Positions 8,259-16,929 of a stretch of 64,000 nucleotides of DNA are shown piece by piece. Source of the stretch: 13-2-20CM-66-19 sp963760225 (GTDB lineage Bacteria > Pseudomonadota > Gammaproteobacteria > Steroidobacterales > Steroidobacteraceae). The number at the start of each line of letters is the position of its first letter. The stretch's first letter is position 1. The notes under the pieces were generated by a model. That model saw only the letters and a program-made list of their open reading frames with translations. It was not told where the DNA came from and did not search any database. The position numbers were made by a program, and so were the translations under genes. The stretch is taken from positions 1,426,001 to 1,490,000 of the forward strand of contig CAVXCD010000003.1 in the NCBI GenBank assembly GCA_963760225.1. Direction: 5' to 3'.

Positions 8259-10187
8259 ATGATGAGCGGCATGAGATCCGGCTGGCTGGCGGTGGCGTGG
8301 CTTGCCAGCGGCGTCGCGGCGCAGACCCCGCCGATGCAACCGGACATTGCGCCGACGTTCACCGTACCGAGCGCCGACTTCGATTACCTCAAGCGCGAGG
8401 TGATGATCCCGATGCGCGACGGGGTCCGGCTGTACACGGTCATCGTCATCCCCAAGGGCGCGCAGCACGCACCGATCATCCTGACCCGCACCCCTTACGA
8501 GGCGAAGAAGCGCGCCGAGCGCTTCGTCAGCCCGCACATGCTGGCGACGCTGCCGATGGGCGACGAGCTGCTGGTGCCGGAGGGCTACATCCGCGTGTTC
8601 CAGGACGTGCGCGGCAAGTACCGCTCCGAGGGCGACTACGTGATGACGCGGCCGCTGCGCGGCCCGCTGAACCAGACGCCCGTGGACCATTCCACCGACG
8701 CTTACGACACCATCGACTGGCTGGTGAAGAACGTACCGGAGTCGAACGGCCGGGTCGGCATGATCGGCTCCTCCTACGAGGGGTTCACCGTGCTCATGGC
8801 GCTGGTCAACCCCCACCCGGCGCTGCGCGCCGCGGTGCCGATGTGTCCGATGGTCGATGGCTGGAAGGGGGACGACTGGTTTCACAACGGCGCCTTCCGC
8901 CAGACCAACTTCGACTACATCTACCACCAGACCACCGCGCGCGGCGAGGGTCTGAAGATTGCGCGCGGCGCCTACGATGACTTCCAGCTGTTCCTCGCGA
9001 GCGGCTCGGCGGGCGATTTCGCGCGTCGCTTCGGCATCGACACGCTGCCGTTCTTCCGCAAGCTCGCCGAGCATCCGGCCTACGACGAGTTCTGGAGCGG
9101 CCAGGCGCTCGATCAGATACTGGCGCGCCAGCCGCTCACGGTGCCGACCATGTACGTCACGAGCCTCTGGGATCAGGAGGACATGTATGGGGGTGTGCAC
9201 GCCTACCTGGCCACCCGGGCCCAGGACAGCGCACACGATCATGTGTTTCTGGCCCTCGGCCCGTGGCGCCACAGCGGCGTCAACTACGACGGCACGACGC
9301 TCGGACCGCTGAAGTTCGAGGGCAACACTGCGCTGCAGTTCCGCCGCGAGGTGATGCAGCCGTTTCTCGATGAGCACCTGAAGGACGGCGCGCCGCCGGC
9401 GCACACTCCGGCGGCATTCGTATTCGAGACCGGCACCAACGTCTGGCGGCGCCTCGAGCGCTGGCCGCTGTCGTGCGAGTCGGGCTGCCCGTCACGCCCG
9501 CGGCCGCTGTACCTGCAGCCGCATTTCACTCTGGATTTCATCGCACCTGCCGCGCGCAGCGGCACGCCCTACGACGAATACGTCGCCGACCCTGCCAAGC
9601 CCGTGCCGTACATTCCACGGCCGGTGCATTTCGAGGACGGCGACGCCTGGCGAGGCTGGCTGCTCACCGATCAGCGCACGGTCGCCGACCGCACCGACGT
9701 GCTTACCTACACCTCCGCGCCGCTCACCGAGCCGCTGCACCTCGGCGGCGCGCCGCTGGTCAACCTGTACGCCTCCACCAGCGGCACCGACAGCGACTGG
9801 GTGGTCAAGCTGATCGACGTGTACCCGGACGAGGTGCCCTCCGACCCGCCGATGGGCGGCTATGAGCTGGCGATCGCCATGGACATCTTCCGCGGGCGTT
9901 ACCGCGACAGTCTCGCCCGGCCGAGTGCCATTCCCGCGGGCAAGGTGCAGCTGTACCGCTTTGCCCTGCCGCACGTGGATCACGTGTTCCTGCCCGGCCA
10001 CCGCATCATGGTGCAGGTCCAGTCGAGCTGGTTCCCGCTCTATGACCGCAACCCGCAGACCTACGTGGACAACATCTTCTTCGCCGGCGCCGGCGACTAC
10101 CGCAAGGCCACGCAGCGGGTGTTCCACACCGGCGCCGCGTCGAGCTATATCGCGCTGCCGGTGGTGGAGGAATCCACGCGGCCGTGA
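8259..10187 (+). CDS. Secreted CocE/NonD-family hydrolase (X-Pro dipeptidyl-peptidase S15 type)
   Basis: This 642-aa protein starts with a signal peptide (hydrophobic residues 8-21, likely cleavage after GVAAQ). It then has an alpha/beta-hydrolase domain with the nucleophile elbow GSSYEG (S172) and a C-terminal jelly-roll domain typical of cocaine esterase, alpha-amino-acid ester hydrolases and glutaryl-7-ACA acylases. The expected substrates are esters or N-terminal acyl/peptide bonds in the periplasm. GGGGAG just upstream supports ATG 8259. It is monocistronic as far as can be seen, divergent from glcD. The exact substrate is unknown. Confidence 0.9.
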   Translation: MMSGMRSGWLAVAWLASGVAAQTPPMQPDIAPTFTVPSADFDYLKREVMIPMRDGVRLYTVIVIPKGAQHAPIILTRTPYEAKKRAERFVSPHMLATLPMGDELLVPEGYIRVFQDVRGKYRSEGDYVMTRPLRGPLNQTPVDHSTDAYDTIDWLVKNVPESNGRVGMIGSSYEGFTVLMALVNPHPALRAAVPMCPMVDGWKGDDWFHNGAFRQTNFDYIYHQTTARGEGLKIARGAYDDFQLFLASGSAGDFARRFGIDTLPFFRKLAEHPAYDEFWSGQALDQILARQPLTVPTMYVTSLWDQEDMYGGVHAYLATRAQDSAHDHVFLALGPWRHSGVNYDGTTLGPLKFEGNTALQFRREVMQPFLDEHLKDGAPPAHTPAAFVFETGTNVWRRLERWPLSCESGCPSRPRPLYLQPHFTLDFIAPAARSGTPYDEYVADPAKPVPYIPRPVHFEDGDAWRGWLLTDQRTVADRTDVLTYTSAPLTEPLHLGGAPLVNLYASTSGTDSDWVVKLIDVYPDEVPSDPPMGGYELAIAMDIFRGRYRDSLARPSAIPAGKVQLYRFALPHVDHVFLPGHRIMVQVQSSWFPLYDRNPQTYVDNIFFAGAGDYRKATQRVFHTGAASSYIALPVVEESTRP

Positions 10188-10315
10188 CGGCGCCACGGTG
10201 CGCGCGGTGGCGCTGCCGGAGAAGTGCATGCCGCAAACCGATCAGTGGCGCGGGCGGCCCGTGACCCATAATGGGGCAGGCCCGGTGACCCGCAGACGCG
10301 GTCAGGACATTTTCC

Positions 10316-11890
10316 ATGGACGAGCAGCCTCAGCCAGACGCACCGGCGCGCACCCGGCGGCCCAGCGGCCGTGACGCCAAGATTGCTGCGCGCACCGCGC
10401 GCAGCCTGGCCTTCGTCCCCTACATCACGCGGCAGATCCCCTACTACGAGGTGCTCGGCAGCGAGGGGCTGGAGCTCCTCGAGCACAACGCCGACACCAT
10501 TCTGCAGGAGATCGGCATCGACTTCCGCGACGACGCCGAGTCGCTCAGGATCTGGCAGGACGCCGGCGCCGACGTGCAGGGCGAGCGCGTGCGCTTTCCG
10601 CGCGGCATGTGCCGCACCATCGTGCGCCGTTCCGCGCCGCAGGAATTCACGCAGTACGCGCGCAATCCCGCGCGCAACGTGGTGATCGGCGGCAACCGCA
10701 CGGTGTTCGCGCCGGCCTACGGCTCCCCGTTCGTGCGCAACCTCGACGAAGGGCGCCGCTACGCGCGCATCGAGGACTTCCGCAACTTCGTCAAGCTCGC
10801 CTACATGGCGACCTCGCTGCATCACTCGGGCGGCACCATCTGCGAGCCCGTCGATCTGCCGGTGAACAAGCGGCATTTCGACATGGTGTACAGCCACATG
10901 AAGTACAGCGACAAGCCGTACATGGGCTCGGTCACCCATCCGGAGCGCGCCCGCGACACGGTCGAGATGACCAGGATCCTGTTCGGCGATGACTGGAGCG
11001 ACGCGGCGACCGGTAAGCCGCGCACCTGCGTCATCAGTCTCATCAACGCGAACTCGCCGCTCACCTGGGACGCGACCATGCTGGGCGCGCTCAAGACCTA
11101 TGCGCGCGCCAACCAGGCCACCATCGTCACGCCGTTCATTCTCGCCGGCGCCATGTCGCCGGTGACGGTGGCGGGCACCGCCGCGCAGACGCTCGCCGAA
11201 GCTCTCGCCGGCATGGCGCTCGCGCAGCTGGTCAATCCCGGCGCGCCGGTGGTGCTCGGCAGCTTCGCTTCCTCGCTGTCGATGCAGTCGGGCGCGCCTA
11301 CCTTTGGCACGCCCGAGCCGGCGCTGGTGCTGTACGTGATGGCGGCGCTGGCACGACGGCTGGGCGTGCCGTTCCGTTCGGGCGGGGCGCTATGCGCCGC
11401 GAAGATCCCCGACGCGCAGGCCGCCTACGAGTCCGCCAACACGCTGATCCCGACCTGTCTTGGCGGGGTGAACTTCGTGCTGCACACCGCCGGCTGGCTC
11501 GAGGGCGGTCTGGCGATGGGTTACGAGAAGTTCGTGATGGACACCGACCAGGCGGGGATGATGCACACGCTGCTGGCGGGGGTCGACCTGAGCGAAAACG
11601 GCCAGGCACTCGATGCGATCCGCGAGGTCGGACCCGGCAAGCACTTCCTCGGCTGCGCGCATACGCAGGCGAACTTCCAGACCGCGTTCTACCGCTCGCC
11701 GCTCGCCGACAACAACAGCGTCGAGCAGTGGCAGGCGGAGGGCGCCAAGGACATGAGCCAGCGCGCCAATGCGCTGTGGAAGAAGCAGCTGGCCGACTTC
11801 CAGGCACCGCCGCTCGATGCGGCGGTGGACGAGGCGCTGCTCGACTACATCAACCGGCGCAAGGCGTCGTTCCCCGACTCGAACGTCTGA
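10316..11890 (+). CDS. MttB-superfamily methyltransferase without pyrrolysine (candidate glycine-betaine:corrinoid methyltransferase)
   Basis: This 524-aa protein matches the trimethylamine methyltransferase (MttB) family, with the TIM-barrel signature KIPDAQAAYESANTLIP and LEGGLAMGYEKFVMD in the last third. The frame has no internal TAG, so it is a non-pyrrolysine member, the group that includes the glycine-betaine methyltransferase MtgB. Such enzymes move a methyl group from a quaternary amine to a corrinoid protein. A corrinoid protein, a methyl-H4folate methyltransferase and a reductive activator lie at 31-37 kb, and dimethylglycine and sarcosine catabolic genes beyond them, which makes betaine the leading substrate. 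That is inference: other betaines (proline betaine, carnitine) are possible. AGGAC about 8 nt upstream supports ATG 10316. Confidence 0.88.
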   Translation: MDEQPQPDAPARTRRPSGRDAKIAARTARSLAFVPYITRQIPYYEVLGSEGLELLEHNADTILQEIGIDFRDDAESLRIWQDAGADVQGERVRFPRGMCRTIVRRSAPQEFTQYARNPARNVVIGGNRTVFAPAYGSPFVRNLDEGRRYARIEDFRNFVKLAYMATSLHHSGGTICEPVDLPVNKRHFDMVYSHMKYSDKPYMGSVTHPERARDTVEMTRILFGDDWSDAATGKPRTCVISLINANSPLTWDATMLGALKTYARANQATIVTPFILAGAMSPVTVAGTAAQTLAEALAGMALAQLVNPGAPVVLGSFASSLSMQSGAPTFGTPEPALVLYVMAALARRLGVPFRSGGALCAAKIPDAQAAYESANTLIPTCLGGVNFVLHTAGWLEGGLAMGYEKFVMDTDQAGMMHTLLAGVDLSENGQALDAIREVGPGKHFLGCAHTQANFQTAFYRSPLADNNSVEQWQAEGAKDMSQRANALWKKQLADFQAPPLDAAVDEALLDYINRRKASFPDSNV

Positions 11891-11930
11891 AGGCCCGCCG
11901 GAGCGCGGCGGCGACCGCCGCGGCGCCGCT

Positions 11931-13841
11931 TCAGATCTCGAACTCCACGCCGACCTCCAGCACCTGCCGGCACGGGATCCGAAAGTAGGCCGCCGGGCGC
12001 TGGGCGTTGCGCTGCATGAAGACGAACAGCGACTCGCGCCAGCGCGCCATCTGCCGGCTGAGGCCGAGCGCGACGATGGTCTCGTGTCCGGTGTAGTACG
12101 TCACGGCAGCTGCGTCGCCCAGGCTGATCTTCCCCTGCGCCGCCGCGGCCGCGAGCCCGCGCGGTACATCCGGTTGCTCCATGAAGCCAAACACGAGCTC
12201 TACGCGCATCATGCCGTCGGCGAGCGGCGTCACCACCGCGCGCTCGGCTTCCGCGACCCGCGGGATCTCGGCATCGGAGGCCGCCACCAGCAGCACGTGC
12301 TCGTGCAGCACGTGGTTGTAGCGCAGATTCTGCGTCAGCGGCAGCGGCACACCCTGTCCCATGCGCCCGAGCACGACCGCGGTGCCGGGCAGGCGTCGCG
12401 GGGGATCGCTCTTCAGCGCCGCGAGGAACTGCGGCAGCGTCTGGCGCAGCGCCAGGCGCACGCCGTCCATGATGTGCTGGCCCTTGCGCCAGGTGAGCAT
12501 CAGGAACGAGATCACGGCGGCAATCAGCAGCGGGAACCAGCCGCCCTCGAAGAGCTTGGTGGAGGTCGAGGCGAAGAACAGCAGGTCGAGGGCCAGCAGG
12601 CTGCCGTTCACGAGGGCGACGATCCAGACGTTGACCTTCCACTGCAGCGCGACGAAGGTCGCCATCATGGTCGTGATGGCCATGAGCAGCGACACCGCGA
12701 TGCCAAACGCGCCGGCGAGTGCGTCCGAGGATCCGAAGCCGATCACCGCCGTCAGCGTCGTGAACGCCAGCGCCCAGTTCACCAGCGGGACGTAGATCTG
12801 GCCGATCTCGGCGCCGGCGGTGTGAATGACGTTCATGCGCGGCAGGAAGCCGAGGCGGATGGCCTGCTCGGTCATGGAATACGCGCCGGAGATGATCGCC
12901 TGCGAGGCGATTACCGTGGCGATCATGGCGAGTACGACCAGAGCGTAGTGCGCCCAGTGCGGGGCGAGCTCGTAGAACGGGCTCTCGAGCGCGCCGGGAT
13001 GGCTCAAGAGCAACGCGCCCTGGCCGAAGTAGTTCAGGGTCAGCGCCGGGAGTGCCACGGCGAACCAGGCCAGGCGGATCGGGAAGGCGCCGAAATGCCC
13101 CATGTCGGCATAGAAAGCTTCACCGCCGGTCACGGCGAGGAACGCTCCGCCGATCACCACGAACGCCAGCGGACCGATGTGCCACAGATAGGTGATGGCG
13201 TGCAGCGGACTTAAGGCCGCGAGTATCCCCGGAGCGCGGGCGATGCCGATGAGGCCGAGGATTCCGATGACGATGAACCACAGCAGCATGACGGGGCCGA
13301 ACAACCCGCCGACGAAGGAGGTTCCCTTGCGCTGGATCACGAACAGGCCGAGCAGGATGGCGACCGTGAGCGGCACCACGAAGCGGTCGAGGTGCGGCGC
13401 GTACACCTTGATGCCCTCGATCGCGCTCAGCACCGAGATCGCAGGCGTTATGGCGCCGTCGCCGTACAGCAGCGTGGCGCCCACCAGGCCGACGACCACC
13501 ATCAGCGCGCGCCGCCGGCTCTCGCGGGCGCGCTGCGGGCTGACCAGCGCCAGCAGCGCCAGGATGCCGCCTTCACCATGATTGTCGGCCCGCATGATGA
13601 GGATGGCGTACTTGAGTGAAATGACGATCATCAGCGACCAGAAGATCAGCGACACGATTCCCAGCACCGCTTCGGGTGCCACGACGCCCGCGGGGCTGGC
13701 CGCCTTGGCGGCGGTGTTGAGCGTATAGAGGGGGCTGGTGCCGATGTCGCCGAATACCACGCCCATGCAGGCGATGGCCGCCCAGGACGCGCGCCGCGGC
13801 GGGCCTCGGGGCGCCGGAGCGGCTGGTGCGGCGGCACTCAC
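11931..13841 (-). CDS. kup: Kup-family potassium uptake protein
   Basis: This 636-aa membrane protein has the family hallmark GVVFGDIGTSPLYTL near residue 28, DGAITPAISVLSA near 125 and about twelve hydrophobic spans, followed by a soluble C-terminal domain of about 150 residues. Kup proteins import K+ with H+. It converges with the MttB-type gene (about 40 bp between stops) and is not obviously linked to the surrounding catabolic genes. Upstream of it lies only degraded sequence. Confidence 0.95.
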   Translation of the reverse strand: MSAAAPAAPAPRGPPRRASWAAIACMGVVFGDIGTSPLYTLNTAAKAASPAGVVAPEAVLGIVSLIFWSLMIVISLKYAILIMRADNHGEGGILALLALVSPQRARESRRRALMVVVGLVGATLLYGDGAITPAISVLSAIEGIKVYAPHLDRFVVPLTVAILLGLFVIQRKGTSFVGGLFGPVMLLWFIVIGILGLIGIARAPGILAALSPLHAITYLWHIGPLAFVVIGGAFLAVTGGEAFYADMGHFGAFPIRLAWFAVALPALTLNYFGQGALLLSHPGALESPFYELAPHWAHYALVVLAMIATVIASQAIISGAYSMTEQAIRLGFLPRMNVIHTAGAEIGQIYVPLVNWALAFTTLTAVIGFGSSDALAGAFGIAVSLLMAITTMMATFVALQWKVNVWIVALVNGSLLALDLLFFASTSTKLFEGGWFPLLIAAVISFLMLTWRKGQHIMDGVRLALRQTLPQFLAALKSDPPRRLPGTAVVLGRMGQGVPLPLTQNLRYNHVLHEHVLLVAASDAEIPRVAEAERAVVTPLADGMMRVELVFGFMEQPDVPRGLAAAAAQGKISLGDAAAVTYYTGHETIVALGLSRQMARWRESLFVFMQRNAQRPAAYFRIPCRQVLEVGVEFEI

Positions 13842-13877
13842 GCTCGCAGGCCTGCCGCCGCGGCCTTTACGGCGCGC

Positions 13878-14285
13878 TCAATGTCTGAAGAGGAAGAGAT
13901 ACGAATAACCCGCGCCGATGAACCATCTTGGTGCCGCGTCCGACAGACCCGCGGCGGCATGCAGGTCGATCTGGTGGTGCGCGGCGAGCTTGTAGGCGGT
14001 CCCGGCATGCAGCAGTTGGCTCGAGCCACCACGCTGGGGAAAGTCGCCAGCATATTCGATAAAGGCATCCCACGGCGCGCTCAATTGCCGGTCGAACAAC
14101 AACGTGACCTCGCCTGTCGAGTTGCGCTCGCCATTCACCGTGGGCCAATAGGCGGCCAGCCGTCCGGCGACCGTCCAATTACCCGACAGGGCGTGTGACC
14201 ACGGCAGCTGCACGCCCGGAAACGCTCGACTCGGTCACCGCGGGGCGATCGGTGTTGATCGTGACCTCCGTGTCGGCGGCGGCCA
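13878..14285 (-). pseudogene. Remnant of an outer-membrane transporter-like protein (MetA/phenol-degradation family type)
   Basis: The downstream piece (13878-14213) encodes about 111 residues of a beta-barrel C-terminus: VQLPWSHALSGNWTVAG, WDAFIEYAGDFPQRGG and a final GAGYSYLFLFRH ending in an aromatic-rich strand. Just upstream on the same strand, in a different frame, is a typical N-terminal piece of the same family, VTINTDRPAVTESSV (about 14228-14285). The two are joined out of frame with the middle of the protein missing. The gene therefore appears broken by an internal deletion. A hydrophobic signal-peptide-like stretch (CAAVLLAAVV, about 14305-14335) sits in yet another frame. Confidence 0.6.
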
Positions 14286-14338
14286 GTGACGCGCGCACGC
14301 ACTACGGCGGCCAACAGCACCGCTGCGCAGCTGAACCT

Positions 14339-14437
14339 GCCGGCGCTGCTACAGATGCCGAACTTGAGGCCCCGCGCGTGCATATAATCGGCAAGCTTTT
14401 GCAGGCCGTTCGGGAAGCGCTCGTGATTCACCATGAT
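14339..14437 (-). pseudogene. Fragment of a GH27 alpha-galactosidase-like gene
   Basis: In one minus-strand frame, RFPNGLQKLADYMHARGLKFGICSSAG closely resembles the conserved stretch of GH27/GH36-clan alpha-galactosidases that precedes the catalytic Asp strand. Nothing else of that protein is present on either side; flanking translation is unrelated. It abuts the outer-membrane protein remnant, so this is a relic, perhaps of a carbohydrate locus related to the GH genes further along. The call rests on motif resemblance only. Confidence 0.5.
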
Positions 14438-14508
14438 GCGGCACCACGATCGCCTGGCACGGATCGACGATAGCACATCGCCTGCCATCTCTTGAGAAAG
14501 CCCCGCAT

Positions 14509-15681
14509 ATGAGCAACAGCGGAAATTCCCAACCTTCGCGCCGCCTGCGTGCCGGCATCGTGGGTGGCGGCCGCGGCGCATTCATCGGCTCGGTGCACCG
14601 CATTGCCTGCGAGCTCGACGGCCAGGCACAGCTGGTCGCCGGCGCGCTGTCATCCCATCCGCAGACCGCGCGCGAAAGTGCGGCCGCCTGGTTTCTCGAG
14701 CGTGCCTACACCTCCTATGAGCAGATGGCCTCGGCCGAAGCAGCCGAAAAGAATGGCATCGACTTCGTCATCATCGCGACGCCCAATGATCTGCATTTCC
14801 CGGTCGCCCGGGCCTTTCTTGGCGCAGGCATTCATGTCGTGTGCGACAAGCCGCTCGCGCTCACGCTCGCCGAGGGGGAGGAACTGGTCCGGCTCGTCGA
14901 AGGCGGCACGGCACTGTTCGCGGTCACCTACAGCTACACCGGCTATCCGGCCGTGCGTCAGGCGCGCGAGATGGTGCGCAGCGGGCAACTGGGAGAGCTG
15001 CGCAAGGTCATGGTCGAATACACGCAGGACTGGCTGATGGAGCCGCTGGAGAAGCGCGGCAACAAGCAGGCCGAGTGGCGCACCGATCCGGCGCGCGCCG
15101 GCCTCAGCGGTTGCGTGGGCGATATCGGCACACACGCCGCGAATCTGCTCGAATTCGTCAGCGACTGTCAGATCGAGGAGCTATGCGCGGACCTCAGCGC
15201 CTTTGTCACGGACCGGCGGCTGGATGACGACGCCAACGTGCTGCTGCGACTGCGCGGCGGAGCCAAGGGGACGCTGGTGTGCTCGCAGGTCGCCTGCGGC
15301 GAGGAGAACCGGCTGTCGCTGCGAATCTACGGCTCGCGAGCGGCCCTCGAGTGGCACCAGCAGGAGCCCAACACGCTCATTCACAAGCCGGCCGGCAGTC
15401 CCTGGGCACTGTTGCGCACGGGGCAGGGCTATCTCAGCCCGGCGGCGCGCGCGCTGACCCGCACGCCGCCCGGGCACCCGGAGGGCTATCTCGAGGCGTT
15501 CGCGAACATCTACCGCGGCTTCATGCAGGACGTGCGCCGGGTCGGACTCGGACAAGCGCCGCTGCGGGAGTACCCGGGGGTGCAGGACGGCCTGCGTGGC
15601 CTGCGCTTCATCGCGCAAACGGTCGCAAGCTCGCGCGCCGGCTCGGTGTGGGTGAAGCTGCAGGACGGGAAGACCCGGTGA
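14509..15681 (+). CDS. Gfo/Idh/MocA-family NAD(P)-dependent oxidoreductase
   Basis: This 390-aa protein has an N-terminal Rossmann fold (GIVGGGRGAFIG, residues 16-27), the catalytic DKPLALT motif (the EKP equivalent, near 111), and a C-terminal alpha/beta domain with GDIGTHAANLLEF near 204, which carries the conserved His. Members oxidise or reduce sugars, inositols and 3-keto sugars. It opens a six-gene plus-strand cluster; its stop overlaps the GTG start of the transporter. The partners point to a role in interconverting a hexose or glycoside and its 3-keto form. The substrate is unproven. Confidence 0.9.
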   Translation: MSNSGNSQPSRRLRAGIVGGGRGAFIGSVHRIACELDGQAQLVAGALSSHPQTARESAAAWFLERAYTSYEQMASAEAAEKNGIDFVIIATPNDLHFPVARAFLGAGIHVVCDKPLALTLAEGEELVRLVEGGTALFAVTYSYTGYPAVRQAREMVRSGQLGELRKVMVEYTQDWLMEPLEKRGNKQAEWRTDPARAGLSGCVGDIGTHAANLLEFVSDCQIEELCADLSAFVTDRRLDDDANVLLRLRGGAKGTLVCSQVACGEENRLSLRIYGSRAALEWHQQEPNTLIHKPAGSPWALLRTGQGYLSPAARALTRTPPGHPEGYLEAFANIYRGFMQDVRRVGLGQAPLREYPGVQDGLRGLRFIAQTVASSRAGSVWVKLQDGKTR

Positions 15682-16910
15682 GCACCTCCACCCGAATCCG
15701 TCTGTGCGTGATGATGTTTCTGCAATTCTTCATCTGGGGCGGCTGGTTTGTCACCATGGGGAGCTATCTGGCGTCCAATCTGCATGCCAGCGGAGCGCAG
15801 AGCGCGCTGGCTTATTCGACGCAATCCTGGGGCGCAATCATCGCCCCGCTCATCGTCGGGTTGATCGCGGATCGCTACTTCAACGCCGAGCGGCTGCTCG
15901 GGGCCCTGCACATCGCCGGCGGCGCACTGATGTACGCGCTGTTCAGCACGCGCAGCTTCCGACCGTTCTATCCGTGCCTGCTCGCCTACATGATTCTCTA
16001 CATGCCGACGCTGGCGCTGGTCAACGCCATCGCGTTCCGGCAGATGGCCGATCCGGCCCGTCACTTCTCGGGTGTCCGTGTATGGGGCACGATCGGCTGG
16101 ATCGTCGCCGGGCTGGTGATCAGCTACCTGTTCGGCTGGGATTCGCGCAGCGGTATCACGCAAGGGTGGCTGCGAAACACTTTTCTGATGTGCTCGGTGG
16201 CCTCCTTCGCCCTCGGCGTCTACAGCTTCACGCTGCCGCGCACGCCGCCCCATCCACAGCGCGAGCAACCGGCACGCCTCGGCCGGCTGTTGGGTCTGGA
16301 TGCGCTGGTGCTGTTGCGGCAACCGAACTTCCTGGTGTTCTTTGCCGCCTCGATCCTGATCTGCATTCCGCTGGCGTTCTATTACCAGAACGCCAATCAG
16401 TTCCTGACCGAGATTCACGTTGCCAATGCGACCGGCAAGCAGACCATCGGCCAGATGTCCGAAGTGGTGTTCATGTTGCTGATCCCGGTGTTCCTCAGGA
16501 CTTTCGGAATGAAGACCACGCTGCTGGTCGGCATGCTCGCCTGGGCGGTCCGCTATGTGTTGTTCGCCCTCGGCAACGCGCAGCAGCTTGCCTTCATGCT
16601 GATCATCGCTATAGCGCTGCACGGGGTGTGCTATGACTTCTTCTTTGTCTCCGGCCAGATCTATACCGACTCCAAGGCCGGCGTACAGTACAAGGCTGCC
16701 GCGCAGGGCCTGATAACGCTGGCGACCTACGGTGTGGGCATGCTGGTGGGGTTCTGGGCCGCCGGGCTCATTGACGATCGGTACTTCGCCGGTGGTACAC
16801 ACGACTGGAAGTCCATCTGGCTGTACCCGGCCGCCTTTGCAGCGGCGGTGTTCGTGGCGTTCGCGGCGACGTTCCGCAACGAGAGGGTGGTGTATGCCGA
16901 GGGACACTAG
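15678..16910 (+). CDS. MFS sugar/nucleoside:H+ symporter-type transporter
   Basis: This 410-aa polytopic protein has about twelve membrane spans and the layout of the nucleoside:H+ symporter (NHS)/MFS family: MMFLQFFIWGGWFVTMGSYL at the start, SWGAIIAPLIVGLIADRYF in the first half and HGVCYDFFFVSGQIYTD in the second. In sugar clusters such proteins import mono- or oligosaccharide derivatives. GTG 15678 overlaps the upstream stop (GTGA), indicating coupling. It probably brings in the substrate or 3-keto product processed by the neighbouring oxidoreductases. Confidence 0.88.
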   Translation: MSTSTRIRLCVMMFLQFFIWGGWFVTMGSYLASNLHASGAQSALAYSTQSWGAIIAPLIVGLIADRYFNAERLLGALHIAGGALMYALFSTRSFRPFYPCLLAYMILYMPTLALVNAIAFRQMADPARHFSGVRVWGTIGWIVAGLVISYLFGWDSRSGITQGWLRNTFLMCSVASFALGVYSFTLPRTPPHPQREQPARLGRLLGLDALVLLRQPNFLVFFAASILICIPLAFYYQNANQFLTEIHVANATGKQTIGQMSEVVFMLLIPVFLRTFGMKTTLLVGMLAWAVRYVLFALGNAQQLAFMLIIAIALHGVCYDFFFVSGQIYTDSKAGVQYKAAAQGLITLATYGVGMLVGFWAAGLIDDRYFAGGTHDWKSIWLYPAAFAAAVFVAFAATFRNERVVYAEGH

Positions 16911-16929
16911 CGAGTTCCGGCCGCGGACG

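Noticed and set aside
10190..10213. GCGCCAC...GTGGCGC hairpin after the CocE-type gene
   Set aside because: The stem is only 7 bp with a 10-nt loop and no T tract; such GC hairpins are common by chance in this sequence.
10316..11890. Pyrrolysine-containing trimethylamine methyltransferase
   Set aside because: The frame has no internal amber codon, and no pyl genes are seen. It is treated as a non-pyrrolysine MttB homologue.
11769..13214. 481-codon open frame on the plus strand
   Set aside because: It is antisense to kup and partly overlaps the MttB-type gene; charge-rich shadow translation only.
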